From NCBI RefSeq assembly GCF_014645655.1, contig NZ_BMMD01000015.1, forward strand, positions 30,731 to 94,730: DNA of 64,000 nt, written 5' to 3'. Numbering within the stretch: position 1 is the first letter of the stretch; every line of letters starts with the position of its first letter. Source of the stretch: Agromyces bauzanensis (GTDB taxonomy: Bacteria; Actinomycetota; Actinomycetes; Actinomycetales; Microbacteriaceae). Both the position numbers and the translations under genes were made by a program. Positions 1 to 8,119 of the stretch are shown here, one piece after another. Under the pieces are notes generated by a model. That model was not told the DNA's origin. It worked only from the letters and a program-made list of their open reading frames with translations, and made no database searches.

Positions 1-923
1 ACGACCCCGCCGGGTGAGCCGTTCCTGATGGCCTCCTGCCGACGGCGCTCCTCCTCCTGGCGGCGCCGCTCCTCCTCGGCCTTCCGGATGCGCTCGCCCT
101 CTTCGTACGCCGCCGCGGTCTTCGCCTCGGTGTCCTTCAGGAAGGCCAGCTGCTGCTCCAGCTGGATCTTCCTGGCCTGCGACTCGGCGAGCGCCGCCTC
201 GGCCGCCGCCTGCGCCTCCTGCGCGACGACGAGCGCCTCCTCTGCGGCGATGCGGAGCTTCTCGCGCTCGGCGCGGGCCACCTCGGCCTGGTCGGCGAGC
301 GCACGGGCCGCATTCTGCTTCTCCTGCGCCTGGTTGTAGATGCCCGACGTGCGCTCGACCATCTTCTCCATGCTGCCGAGCTTGGCGAGCAGCGCCTCGG
401 TCGCGGCGGCGTTGCCGGCGTCGAGGAACAGGTTCACGCCGACGTCGCCGGTGCCCGCGCGGTAGAGCTGGGCGGCGACCTGCCCCGCGTTCTCCTCGGC
501 GGCGGCGGCCTCGGCGGCCGATGCCTGCGCCTGCGCCTGGATCTGGTCGGCGCGCAGCACCGCGTCATCGAACTTCTGCTGCGCCGCCATGAGCTCGTCG
601 GTGCGACGCTCCGCCTCGGCGCGCGTCACCGCGACGTCCGTCTCGAGCTGCGCGATGAGCGACGTGATCTGCTCCACCGCCGCGGCGCCTGCGGCCGTGT
701 TCGCCTTCGCCGCCTGCAGCTCGTCCCAGGTCGGATAGGTCGCTGCCTGGGCACCGGCCGGCGCCGCGGCCACACCGGCGAGGGCCATGGCCGCGATCGA
801 GATTCCCGCCAACACCTGCCGCACACGACGGCCGAGCAGGCGTGCGGCAGCCCCCCGGCGGCCCCCGATTCGGGGAGCGGGTCGGGCTCTGACGGTCGGC
901 CTGCGGTCGGTGGTTCGGCTCAT
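1..923 (-). CDS. Secreted coiled-coil protein, N-terminal part (NlpC/P60-type wall hydrolase likely), cut by window edge
   Basis: The gene starts at ATG 923 and runs off the left edge, so only about 307 N-terminal residues are present. Residues 1-35 are Arg-rich; residues 38-60 form a hydrophobic signal segment ending in an Ala-rich cleavage region (AGAQA before ATYPTW). From about residue 66 to the edge the protein is an almost continuous Ala/Glu/Gln/Arg coiled coil, with a break near residues 155-185 (QLYRAGTGDVGVNLFLDAG). This layout is that of actinobacterial cell-wall hydrolases with an N-terminal coiled coil and a C-terminal NlpC/P60 or similar catalytic domain. No catalytic domain is visible here, so the enzyme class is inferred. 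It would act outside the membrane on peptidoglycan. Confidence 0.75.
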   Translation of the reverse strand, partial: MSRTTDRRPTVRARPAPRIGGRRGAAARLLGRRVRQVLAGISIAAMALAGVAAAPAGAQAATYPTWDELQAAKANTAAGAAAVEQITSLIAQLETDVAVTRAEAERRTDELMAAQQKFDDAVLRADQIQAQAQASAAEAAAAEENAGQVAAQLYRAGTGDVGVNLFLDAGNAAATEALLAKLGSMEKMVERTSGIYNQAQEKQNAARALADQAEVARAEREKLRIAAEEALVVAQEAQAAAEAALAESQARKIQLEQQLAFLKDTEAKTAAAYEEGERIRKAEEERRRQEEERRRQEAIRNGSPGGV

Positions 924-1145
924 GGTTCCCCGGTCCACGCGGGCTCGGGCCCCGCGCTCCTGGCTCTGGTGCGGACAGGTGCAGCCCTCACGATAGGCAC
1001 GGCGCGCGCGGTTTCCGAGGATTTCGGGCGGGTGTGGCGGATGCCGCAGGCGGGGCTCGGGGCATCCGCCGCCGGCGTTTTGCCATTGCGGGCGATGGCA
1101 CGTATGCTTGCTTGTCGGCGGTCATGCCCTCGGGCACGGCCACTC

Positions 1146-1221
1146 GGCCCCATCGTTTAGTGGCCTAGGACACCGCCCTTTCACGGCGGCAGCACGGGTT
1201 CGAATCCCGTTGGGGTCACCA
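1146..1221 (+). tRNA. tRNA-Glu (anticodon TTC)
   Basis: Acceptor GGCCCCA pairs with TGGGGTC (one G-T pair). The anticodon stem CCGCC/GGCGG closes loop CTTTCAC, giving TTC. The T-loop is the normal TTCGAAT. CCA is encoded at 1219-1221, unlike in the next two tRNAs. Confidence 0.96.
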
Positions 1222-1273
1222 CGACGAGGTCCACTACAATTGAACAGCCGGTGTTCGCAAGAACTCCACACGA

Positions 1274-1347
1274 GGCCCTGTAGCGCAGTTGGTTAGCGTG
1301 CCGCCCTGTCACGGCGGAGGTCGCGGGTTCAAGTCCCGTCAGGGTCG
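1274..1347 (+). tRNA. tRNA-Asp (anticodon GTC)
   Basis: Acceptor GGCCCTG pairs with CAGGGTC and the discriminator base is G1347. The anticodon stem CCGCC/GGCGG closes loop CTGTCAC, giving GTC. The T-loop TTCAAGT is normal. CCA is not encoded. Confidence 0.96.
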
Positions 1348-1357
1348 CTCAGGCGAC

Positions 1358-1387
1358 AAGCCCTTTCCCTTTCGAGAGAAGGGGCTT
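1358..1387 (+). terminator. Intrinsic terminator after tRNA-Asp
   Basis: AAGCCC (1358-1363) pairs with GGGCTT (1382-1387), the stem continues inward with T/A and C/G pairs, and a T-rich tail (TTTCTCCTT) follows. Confidence 0.7.
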
Positions 1388-1435
1388 TCTCCTTATCGAG
1401 GCACCTCGTCCGGTTTCGATCGGCGGATGCCCCGA

Positions 1436-1508
1436 GGCTCTGTAGCTCAGTTGGTAGAGCGTTCGACTGAAAATCGAAAGGTCACCGGATCGATGCCGGT
1501 CGGAGCCA
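1436..1508 (+). tRNA. tRNA-Phe (anticodon GAA)
   Basis: Acceptor GGCTCTG pairs with CGGAGCC and the discriminator base is A1508. The anticodon stem TTCGA/TCGAA closes loop CTGAAAA, giving GAA. The T-stem ACCGG/CCGGT is intact, but the T-loop reads ATCGATG, with A at position 54 where T is nearly universal. CCA is not encoded. Confidence 0.93.
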
Positions 1509-1517
1509 CATCGAAAA

Positions 1518-1543
1518 CCCCCGGTCACCCGGTCACCCGGGGG
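1518..1543 (+). terminator. Intrinsic terminator after tRNA-Phe
   Basis: CCCCCGG (1518-1524) pairs with CCGGGGG (1537-1543) around TCACCCGGTCAC, followed by GTCTTCGCGTTTC. Confidence 0.65.
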
Positions 1544-1546
1544 GTC

Positions 1547-1982
1547 TTCGCGTTTCATCGGCACTATCGCGAGAGTCCGCACCGCCGGACGGCAGGTTGA
1601 GAAGTTGAACGGCTTTCCGGGAAACGCCGAACCCGAGCACCAGGCCACCTCCCCGGACCACCCCCATGCCGAGCAAGCTCGCCCGTGTACACGGAAGTAG
1701 GATGGAACATTGGCATACCATCATCGAAGGCGGGATATCACCCGGCCGCAATCGTGAATCAACCCCCTTGCGGAGCGCGATCCGACGTGGGCGTCTCGAT
1801 GCTCCGAATTTCCCCCATGCACTAACGCTCGGGCAGTTGCCAGCGTAGGTTTGCGTTATATCGCGTTTCGGACGTGGGGCGAAGCGAAGGCTTGATCAAG
1901 GGGGACACATGGACCCGAATCACGGAAATCGACTCACCGCGACCGGGCAGTGTCCCGTCGCAGGCAGGCGGAGGTGGTAGGC
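1547..1982. other. Gene-free stretch between the tRNA cluster and the psp pair
   Basis: About 435 bases with no convincing coding frame and lower GC than the surroundings. The segment 1836-1860 (TTGCCA, then TTATATC) is the most AT-rich and probably holds the promoter of the pair at 1983-3376, but the spacing does not fit a standard sigma-70 site well. I see no known RNA motif. Confidence 0.4.
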
Positions 1983-2609
1983 GTGGACATCCTCATCTGG
2001 GTCCTCGTCAGCCTCCTGGTCATCGTCGTCCTCTCGATCGCCACGGTCGTCTTCATCGCGCGGGCACTGATCAAGCGCATTCGCCGCAACCGCAACCTCG
2101 CCGGGGCGATGCTCCGTACTCGCGCCTGGTTCAGTTCGGGTCCGCAGCGCAGGATCCTCACCCTGCGTGTGCGGCTCGGTGAGGCGCTCGGCAGCGGACA
2201 GGCGGCGGTCGACCTCGCGGCCCGCGGCGACGGCCCGCGTGGCGAGCTTCCGCGGCTGTTCCGTCGCATCAACGATGAGGGCGTCGCCCTGGACCTGCAG
2301 TTGCGGCTGATGGAAAGCGAGACCGACGCCGGGGTGCTGGCCGTGGAGCTCCCCGCGGCCGGGCATCGCGTCGACCAGGTCGTCGGCTTGGTGCGTCGGC
2401 TGCGGTCGGCGGTCGCCGCGGGCCTGGCGGCCCCGACCGACGACACCCTCACCACGTTGCAATCCGACGTCGACCGTGAGATCGCCGCGTTGCACGCCGG
2501 AGTGCAGGAACTGCAGCGACTCAACCGAGGCGACGAGCGCTTCGAGCCGACTCGGCCGTCGTCGACGGCGGCATCCATCGTTCGAGACAACAAGGGGACC
2601 AGATCATGA
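1983..2609 (+). CDS. Membrane-anchored protein coupled to PspA
   Basis: 208 residues. I chose GTG 1983 because GGAGGTGG lies five bases upstream; an earlier GTG at 1950 has no such site. Residues 3-27 form one strong transmembrane segment followed by the basic stretch KRIRRNRN. The remainder is soluble, rich in Leu, Ala and Arg, and probably helical. I recognise no named domain. The stop overlaps the PspA start (ATGA at 2606-2609), so the two proteins are translationally coupled and probably act together at the inner face of the membrane. Such a one-helix partner could recruit PspA to the membrane or pass on an envelope-stress signal; this is inferred from position and topology only. Confidence 0.8.
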   Translation: MDILIWVLVSLLVIVVLSIATVVFIARALIKRIRRNRNLAGAMLRTRAWFSSGPQRRILTLRVRLGEALGSGQAAVDLAARGDGPRGELPRLFRRINDEGVALDLQLRLMESETDAGVLAVELPAAGHRVDQVVGLVRRLRSAVAAGLAAPTDDTLTTLQSDVDREIAALHAGVQELQRLNRGDERFEPTRPSSTAASIVRDNKGTRS

Positions 2610-3376
2610 GCGACAACACCTCGCGAATGCGAACCATCTTCCGGAGCAAGACCTCGAAGGCCCTCAACAAGATCGAGGACCCTCGCGAACTGCTCGATGA
2701 CAGCTACGACCAGCAGGTCAAGCTGCTCCAACAGGTCCGGAAGGCGCTCGCCGAGGTCGCCACGGCGAAGAAGCGGATCGACCTGCAGGGCCAGGAGCTG
2801 GGCGCGCGATACCAGCGCTTGGCCGGCCAGGCCCACGAGGCCCTGAGTCAAGGACGGGAGGACCTCGCGCGCGCCGCACTCGAGCGCCGCTCCCTGATCG
2901 AGCGCCAGGTCGCGCAGCTCCAAGATCAGTACACGGCGATGCAGAAGCAGACCGCGCAGTTGGAGGAGCGCGAGCGCCGGCTCGCCGAGCAGGTCGCGGC
3001 ATTCCGCATCGAGAAGGAGACGATCAAGGCCACCTACACCGCGTCCGAAGCGCAGGTGAAGGCGAACGAGGCCGTGGCCGGCATCGGCGCGACGGTGAAC
3101 GACATCGGCACCAGCCTCGACCGGGCACGAGACCGGGTGGCCCAGATGCAGGCCCGCGCCGCCGCGACCGACGAACTGCTCTCCAGCGGCGCGCTCCAAG
3201 ACCTCACCGCGGCACCCGACGCCGACATCGAACGGCAACTCGCCTCCCTCAGTGCGCAGTCGGATGTGGAGCGTCAGCTGCGGGCGATGAAGCAGGCGAA
3301 CAGCTCAGCCGGTGGCCGGAGCACTGACCGTCCGGATGGATGGCTGAGCATCGGGCAAGGGCCGACCGCCCAGTAG
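2606..3376 (+). CDS. pspA: PspA/IM30 family protein
   Basis: 256 residues. The family signature is clear: an N-terminal segment, the motif DDSYDQQVKLLQQVRKALAE near residues 31-50, then long coiled coil to about residue 215 with repeated Gln/Arg/Glu heptads (LIERQVAQLQDQYTAMQKQ). PspA proteins assemble into ESCRT-III-like polymers that stabilise damaged cytoplasmic membrane. After residue 225 the tail is Ser/Gly-rich and low in complexity. The start is fixed by the ATGA overlap with the membrane protein upstream. No pspC, clgR or pspF-like gene is adjacent, so its regulation must be encoded elsewhere or in the upstream gap. Confidence 0.92.
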   Translation: MSDNTSRMRTIFRSKTSKALNKIEDPRELLDDSYDQQVKLLQQVRKALAEVATAKKRIDLQGQELGARYQRLAGQAHEALSQGREDLARAALERRSLIERQVAQLQDQYTAMQKQTAQLEERERRLAEQVAAFRIEKETIKATYTASEAQVKANEAVAGIGATVNDIGTSLDRARDRVAQMQARAAATDELLSSGALQDLTAAPDADIERQLASLSAQSDVERQLRAMKQANSSAGGRSTDRPDGWLSIGQGPTAQ

Positions 3377-3417
3377 CCGCGACCGGCCGGGAGAATCGAC
3401 GTATACGAAGGGGGCGC

Positions 3418-3804
3418 ATGACGACCGGGTGGACCCAGGACGAACTCGACATCATCGGCGGCAGCGAGGAGGTGGGCATCTCCTCGCGGCGACGCGACGG
3501 ATCGCTGCGGCCGTACATCACCATCTGGGCCGTGCGCGTCGGGGACGACCTGTACGTCCGATCGGCGTACGGACCTGACAACCCGTGGTTCGTGCGGGCG
3601 AAGGCCAGCGGTTCCGGGCGCATCCGCGCGGCCGGCGTCGAGCGCGATGTCTCCTTCGCGGAGCCGGATGCCGCGGTGCACACGTCGATCGACGCGGCGT
3701 ACCACGCGAAGTACGACCGCCACGGCCCGCGGATCGTCGCCACCGTGGTCGGTCCGCAGGTCGTCGCGACGACGCTCCGGCTGGAGCCCGCCCGAGCCGG
3801 CTGA
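3418..3804 (+). CDS. DUF2255 family protein
   Basis: 128 residues starting at ATG 3418 behind AGGGGG. The order SRRRDGSLRPYITIWAVRVG, DLYVRSAYGPDNPWF, then RAKASGSGRIRAAGVERDV matches the DUF2255 family, whose fold resembles pyridoxamine-phosphate oxidase or nitroreductase-like flavin binders. No function is established for the family. It stands alone, 41 bases downstream of pspA on the same strand, and could be read from the same transcript. Confidence 0.78.
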   Translation: MTTGWTQDELDIIGGSEEVGISSRRRDGSLRPYITIWAVRVGDDLYVRSAYGPDNPWFVRAKASGSGRIRAAGVERDVSFAEPDAAVHTSIDAAYHAKYDRHGPRIVATVVGPQVVATTLRLEPARAG

Positions 3805-4064
3805 CCGGGCTCGGCGACCGGATGGATGCAACGATCCGGACGGAGTTGAGATGCATCGCGTGGGCGGAACATACCTGCTGATCCCGAACCGGCAGGCGGG
3901 ATCCGATTCCGGAACGCCATCCGCCCCGGCACGTCACGTCGCGCCCGACCGGCGTACGGTACCTCCACGGCCGACGGGCCGGGGCGTCGAAGCAAGGGGG
4001 GAGCTTCGCCGCTCCGTCCCCCGTCGCCGTGTCCCCATCCCCGTACCACCAGTGGAGGCCCGAC

Positions 4065-4406
4065 TTGGGCATGATCGTCTACAACGGCCGAATGTCCCTT
4101 CCCCTCGATGACCGCGTCCTCGCCCATGTGCAGGTGGTCGTCGTGAGCAAACTCCGCCGTCGCGAGAGCTTCGCGATCACGGTGCCGGTCGACGGCTCCG
4201 AGGTCGTCTCCTGGATCGGTCCCGCAACGCCGCTCGAGTTCGTGTACTCGGGCAACCGCCGACCGCTGCTCAACCGCGCCTGGCTGGAGCAGCTCGCGGA
4301 GTCGGCATCATCGAACCGCGGCCTTGTCATCTTGCCCGAACCGCCGATGCCGCCCGAGCCGCCGGGGCTCGCACCGCCGGTCGGCGCCGTGGCCGTCAGC
4401 GCCTGA
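4065..4406 (+). CDS. DUF7882 family protein (Microbacteriaceae-specific)
   Basis: 113 residues. I chose TTG 4065 because GGAGG (4054-4058) is six bases upstream and the resulting MGMIVYNG matches the usual family opening. Visible features are DDRVLAHVQVVVVSKLRRRE, ESFAITVPVDGS, LEFVYSGNRRPLLNRAWLEQ and a Pro-rich tail (PEPPMPPEPPG). These are hallmarks of a small conserved protein often labelled ATP-dependent DNA ligase in databases although it has no ligase domain. The real function is unknown. It converges with, and overlaps by 11 bases, the broken AraC gene. Confidence 0.75.
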   Translation: MGMIVYNGRMSLPLDDRVLAHVQVVVVSKLRRRESFAITVPVDGSEVVSWIGPATPLEFVYSGNRRPLLNRAWLEQLAESASSNRGLVILPEPPMPPEPPGLAPPVGAVAVSA

Positions 4407-5153
4407 GGGTCTCCGACGGGCGCTCGCCGAATGCGCGACGGTACCGCTCGGCGAAGCGCGGGAGGTGCGCGAAGCCCCAGCGTCGTGCCACAACGGCCAC
4501 CGTCACGTCGGCGCCGCCCGCGAGCAGGTCGGCGCGCACGGCATCCAGTCGCACCCGTCGCAGGTACTGCATGGGGGTCTCGCCGCGCTCGCGGGTGAAA
4601 GCCGCGTGCAGCCCGCGCGTGGAGACGAACGCGGCATTCGCGACATCCGTCATGGTGATCGGCTCGGCCACATGGGCACTCATGAAGTCGATTGCGAGCC
4701 GCACCACGGTCGAGCCGCCGGAGCGACCCTCGCCGGCCTCGAGCCAGTTCGTCGGAAACGCGCACAGGAACGCCGTGGCGAGCTGGTGGAAGTTCGCCGC
4801 CGCGATCATCGGGTGCGAGAACAGGTCGGGGGTCGCATGCATCGCATGTCGGATGCTGCGCACCGTCGCACCCCAGTAGGCCGCGGCCTCCGGCGCCAGC
4901 GGCGCCGTGCCGGTGGCGTGGATGCGGAGCCCGTCGTTGCCCGTCGCCCGGTCGATCCCGTGACCGCGGTCCCCGACACATCCCAGGCGAGGTCGACCAT
5001 CGAGTACCGGTCGGCCGTCATGGCATCGATGTCGACGCGGAACGTGGCGGGATCGCTTCGCCCGTACCGGATGCCGGGAAACAAGTCGGTGAGGCAGCAC
5101 TCGACGGCCTCGGGATCGCGCAGTGAGAGCGAGGTTCGTCGCACTCCGGTCAT
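4396..5153 (-). pseudogene. AraC family transcriptional regulator, frame broken with internal deletion
   Basis: The N-terminal frame starts at ATG 5153 (MTGVRRTSLSLRDPEAVE) and shows the start of an AraC-binding-like sensor domain, up to VDLAWDVSG. The C-terminal half lies in another frame, from about NDGLRIHATG through two helix-turn-helix motifs (MTDVANAAFVSTRGLHAAF and VAVVARRWGFAHLPRFAERY) to the stop at 4396. The frames meet in the GGGG at about 4971-4974. Compared with family members, about 60-70 residues of the sensor core are also missing, so this is more than one wrong base. The DNA-binding part is intact. It is probably inactive unless the C-terminal fragment is translated from an internal start. 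Confidence 0.75.
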
Positions 5154-5295
5154 GCTGGTCCTCCCTCGCTCGTGCGGCCGGCGCGGCCGGGAGCATCCAC
5201 CCTACGTTCGATCGTGGAGGATGCAACAGCGACGAGGGGCCGTCACGTCACAATGGAGTCCCCGGTTCATCCGGCTTCTGATGCAAGGAGATCCC

Positions 5296-5496
5296 ATGCC
5301 GATCAACCCGATCGAACGGTCGCAGATGCTGAAGGCGCTGGCGTCCGAGACCACCGAGGCCATCGGCGCGCTCGCCGACAGCGGCGAGGTCACCCAGGGC
5401 AGTGCCCTGTTCGACGCCGTCGCGAAGCTCGCCATCCAGGCGAACGGCATCTCCAACGTGCTCGTGGAGGTCCTGAACGAGCTCCGGGCGCGCTGA
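5296..5496 (+). CDS. Small conserved-looking hypothetical protein, 66 aa
   Basis: ATG 5296 lies behind AAGGAG at 5285-5290. The product is a short helical protein (RSQMLKALASETTEAIGALA ... FDAVAKLAIQANGISNVLVE) without membrane segment, Cys or known motif. Codon use is normal for the region and the ribosome site is strong, so I accept it as real. It lies 9 bases upstream of the monooxygenase-like gene and is probably co-transcribed with it. Function not recognised. Confidence 0.6.
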   Translation: MPINPIERSQMLKALASETTEAIGALADSGEVTQGSALFDAVAKLAIQANGISNVLVEVLNELRAR

Positions 5497-5505
5497 GGTC
5501 GATCG

Positions 5506-5808
5506 ATGAGCTACGAGATCGTGTGGACGTACGAGGTGGATCCCGCCCCGCGTCATGCGTTCGAAGACGCCTACGGACCCGACGGCGACTGGGCGCGCCT
5601 CTTCGGGCTTGCCGAGGGGTTCCTCGAGGTGGTGCTGCTCGCCGATGCCGCGGCGCCCGGCCGATACCTGACGATCGACCGCTGGCGCGACGAGGCATCC
5701 TTCGACCGCTTCACAGCCGAGCACGGCGAGGCCTACGCGGCACTCGACGACGTGCTCGCCGGCATCTCGGGCCGCGGCACGCGGCTCGGCGGGTTCGTGC
5801 GACGCTGA
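5506..5808 (+). CDS. Antibiotic biosynthesis monooxygenase (ABM)-like domain protein
   Basis: 100 residues, ATG 5506. The pattern IVWTYEVDPAPRHAFEDAYG, GLAEGFLEVVLLAD, YLTIDRWRDEASFDRFTAEH fits the dimeric ferredoxin-like ABM fold: a beta strand, a helix beginning with the RHAFE stretch, and the WRDEASFDRF signature before the last helix. Such proteins are small cofactor-free monooxygenases, haem-degrading enzymes or ligand binders. No His or Asn characteristic of haem oxygenases is obvious, so the substrate is unknown. Only 9 bases separate it from the small gene upstream. Confidence 0.65.
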   Translation: MSYEIVWTYEVDPAPRHAFEDAYGPDGDWARLFGLAEGFLEVVLLADAAAPGRYLTIDRWRDEASFDRFTAEHGEAYAALDDVLAGISGRGTRLGGFVRR

Positions 5809-5879
5809 GCGTCGTCGCATCCGGTTCTCGGGCCTGTCAAGGGGCAGCGCGCGTTCGCGTCGCATGCGACGCTGGCCCC

Positions 5880-6092
5880 ATGGACACCCAGGACGAACCC
5901 ATCGAAGAGGGACACGACGAGGCGAGCATCGACGACAAGATCGTCGGCCTCGCCGAGCAACTGCGCGGCGACGCCGATCTCGGGCATGTCGACGATCTGA
6001 CGACGATGGCGCGGCAACGCCTCGAGGAGGCGGGCCTGCCGGCCGACGACGCCACGACCGACGCGGTGGTCGGAGCCGTGCGCCGAGGATAG
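5880..6092 (+). CDS. Small acidic hypothetical protein, 70 aa
   Basis: ATG 5880 to TAG 6090-6092. The product is strongly acidic at the N-terminus (MDTQDEPIEEGHDEASIDDK) and helical afterwards (LAEQLRGDADLGHVDD, ARQRLEEAGLPADDATTD). It has no membrane segment or metal motif. The composition resembles small actinobacterial stress or regulatory proteins of unknown role. There is no good ribosome site. It is the last + gene before a convergent junction with the PHP gene. Function not recognised. Confidence 0.5.
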   Translation: MDTQDEPIEEGHDEASIDDKIVGLAEQLRGDADLGHVDDLTTMARQRLEEAGLPADDATTDAVVGAVRRG

Positions 6093-6126
6093 GCGCCGAG
6101 CATAGGCGCAGCCGCGACCGCGACCC

Positions 6127-7152
6127 TCAGTGCGGCACGACGGCCCATTCGAGCAGTCGTTCGGCCGGCCAGGTCGTGACGATCCGGTCGGCCGGCACGC
6201 CGTTCGCCTCGGCCCGCGCGGCGCCGAGGTCGAGGAACGAGAAGTGCCCGGGCGCGTGCGCGTCGCTGTCGATCGTGAAGCGGCATCCGGCCTCGAGCGC
6301 CAGCTGGATGAGCTCGTCGGGCGGGTCCTGCCGCTCGGGCCGGGAGTTGATCTCCACCGCGACGTCGTGCTCGGCGCACGCGTCGAACACCGCGCGCGCG
6401 TCGAACGTCGACTGCGGGCGCGTACCGCGCGAACCCTCGACGAGCCGGCCCGTGCAGTGGCCGAGCACGTTGGTCTGCGGGTGGGCGATGGCGTGGAGCA
6501 TCCGTGCCGTCATCTCGCGCGACTCCATGCGCAGCTTCGAGTGCACGCTCGCGACGATGACGTCGACGCGAGCGAGCATCTCGGGGGTCTGGTCGAGGTC
6601 ACCGTCGAGCAGGATGTCGACCTCGATGCCCGAGAGGACCCGGATTTCGCCGGCGGCGCCGCTCGCGTTCAGCTCGTCGAGCACGTAAAGCTGCTCGAGG
6701 AGCCGCTCGGCGCTGAGCCCGTTCGCGACCCGGAGGCTCGGCGAGTGGTCGGAGAGCACGAGGTACTCGAGGCCCACGAGGGCCGCCGCACGAGCCATCG
6801 TCGCGATCGTCGTGGTGCCGTCGGACCAGTCGGAATGCGCGTGCAGGTCTCCGAGGAGCCGTGCACGCAAGCCGCCCTTCGCCGGGGTGGTCGCGGGACC
6901 GGTGCGGGCGCGGAGCTCGGCGAGGTAGGCGGGCACCTCGCCGGCGACCGCCTCGGCGATGACCGTGTACGTCGTGTCGCCGATGCCCTTCGTACGCTTC
7001 AGCCGGCCGTCGCGCACGCGCGTCGCGAGCTCGTCGGCCGAGTACTCGCCGATGACGTCGGCCGCCCGCCGGAACGCCTTCGACTTGAACGACGAGGCGC
7101 GATCGCGCTCGAGCAGGAATGCGATCTCCTCGAGCGCGGCCACCGGGTCCAT
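6127..7152 (-). CDS. PHP domain protein with N-terminal helix-hairpin-helix (PolX-like phosphoesterase)
   Basis: 341 residues. Residues 1-85 carry the helix-hairpin-helix region seen in PolX (FKSKAFRRAADVIGEYSADEL, then LKRTKGIGDTT). The rest is a PHP metal-dependent phosphoesterase: HAHSDWSDG (motif I), LSDHSPS, the Glu of SGIEVDILLDG, VHSK, GHCTGR and SDAHAPGHF supply the metal-binding His/Asp/Glu set. No polymerase palm is present, so this is the common actinobacterial PHP-only form, not a full PolX. It probably hydrolyses phosphate esters or acts as a 3'-5' nuclease. Upstream CAGAAT sits six bases before ATG 7152, suggesting a leaderless start. It converges with the acidic small gene. Confidence 0.85.
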   Translation of the reverse strand: MDPVAALEEIAFLLERDRASSFKSKAFRRAADVIGEYSADELATRVRDGRLKRTKGIGDTTYTVIAEAVAGEVPAYLAELRARTGPATTPAKGGLRARLLGDLHAHSDWSDGTTTIATMARAAALVGLEYLVLSDHSPSLRVANGLSAERLLEQLYVLDELNASGAAGEIRVLSGIEVDILLDGDLDQTPEMLARVDVIVASVHSKLRMESREMTARMLHAIAHPQTNVLGHCTGRLVEGSRGTRPQSTFDARAVFDACAEHDVAVEINSRPERQDPPDELIQLALEAGCRFTIDSDAHAPGHFSFLDLGAARAEANGVPADRIVTTWPAERLLEWAVVPH

Positions 7153-7183
7153 CAGCCCATTCTGGCCTGCCCTGGGGCATCCG

Positions 7184-7765
7184 TCACTCGGGATGTTCCC
7201 CCGGCGGGCCGGCGAGCACGGTCGGGACGTACTCGAGCAATTGCAGGCGCCCGTCGAACAGGCGGTGCTCGACGAGTTCGAGCGCGACGTCGGGATACCT
7301 GTCGTAGATCCGGTCCTGGCCGGTGGCCCCGGTGATGACGGGGAACAGCACGACGCGGAACCGATCCACCAGACCCGCCATGAGCAGCGAGCGGCACAGC
7401 GAGACGCTGCCGAGCGTATGCAGCGGTCGCGTTCCGTCGCGCTTCATCGCCCGTACTGCTTCGATCGCGTCGCCCGAGACGAGCTGGGTGTTGGGCCACG
7501 CCAGGGGCTCCCGCACCGTCGAGGAGAACACCACCTTGGGCATCGACGCAAGCTCCGCCATGCCGGCCTCGTCGGGGTACTGCTCGGCGAGCCCCGACAT
7601 GAGCCGGTAGGTGTTCGCGCCCATCAGGGCGGGATGGTCGCGTTCGGGCGAGTCCGCCAGCCAGCCGAGGTACTCGGGGCCCTCCATGCCCCAGAAGCCC
7701 GGCCAGCCCTCGGCGGCGCCGTAGCCGTCGAGGGAGGTGATGAAGTCGACCGTCAGTTCGGGCAT
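7184..7765 (-). CDS. Dihydrofolate reductase family protein (RibD C-terminal type)
   Basis: 193 residues, ATG 7765 behind AGGAAG. TVDFITSLDGYGAA opens the fold, MGANTYRLMSG is the NADPH-binding part, and TLGSVSLCRSLLMAGLVDRF and LFPVITGATG complete the RibD-C/DHFR pattern. These proteins reduce a C=N or C=C bond with NADPH; most such stand-alone copies have no known substrate and are not the folate enzyme itself. It is a single gene with its own well-formed promoter (7790-7818). Confidence 0.82.
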   Translation of the reverse strand: MPELTVDFITSLDGYGAAEGWPGFWGMEGPEYLGWLADSPERDHPALMGANTYRLMSGLAEQYPDEAGMAELASMPKVVFSSTVREPLAWPNTQLVSGDAIEAVRAMKRDGTRPLHTLGSVSLCRSLLMAGLVDRFRVVLFPVITGATGQDRIYDRYPDVALELVEHRLFDGRLQLLEYVPTVLAGPPGEHPE

Positions 7766-7789
7766 CAGATCTTCCTCTCGTCATCTTCG

Positions 7790-7818
7790 AACGTAACTCG
7801 AACACCATTGTTTGACAA
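7790..7818 (-). promoter_or_regulatory. Sigma-70-type promoter of the DHFR-like gene
   Basis: On the minus strand TTGTCA (7818-7813) and TACGTT (7795-7790) are separated by exactly 17 bases. The start codon follows 24 bases downstream of the -10 element. TTCGA/TCGAA half-sites flank the -10 region and could bind a regulator. Confidence 0.65.
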
Positions 7819-8119
7819 CCGTCGGCAACAAGACGCGCGACCAGGCAAACCTCTCGCGATCCCACAAGCCACCTCCCACGAGCGGATGCCGCAGCCGATC
7901 ACCGTTCCCACGATGGCGCTCGACCCCGGCGACCGGCCCGGCCTGCGCCGCGGCGTTCACGACCTCGCTCAGCGCGCGACGAGGACTCGGGTTCGGCGTA
8001 CGGGTGGGGTTCCCGATCCGGAACGAGACCAGCTGGCAGTCGAGGGTGAGGCCGTCGCGGTACCGGCGACCCATCGGCACATTCGACGGATTCGTGGATG
8101 CCGCGATCCACGGATGCCG
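7819..8119. other. Unexplained gap with a decayed-looking open frame
   Basis: About 300 bases between the DHFR-like promoter and the alcohol dehydrogenase stop. A minus-strand frame is open (about 8080-7781; GRRYRDGLTLDCQLVSFRIG ... RRALSEVVNAAAQAG) but has no ribosome site and no family I recognise. It may be the remnant of a lost gene. Confidence 0.3.

Noticed and set aside
4396..5153. Programmed frameshift in the AraC gene
   Set aside because: There is no slippery heptamer, and about 60 residues are missing as well. Simple decay explains it better.
7781..8080. Minus-strand 99-codon frame between the reductase and the dehydrogenase
   Set aside because: It overlaps the sigma-70-type promoter at 7790-7818, has no ribosome site and resembles nothing I know.
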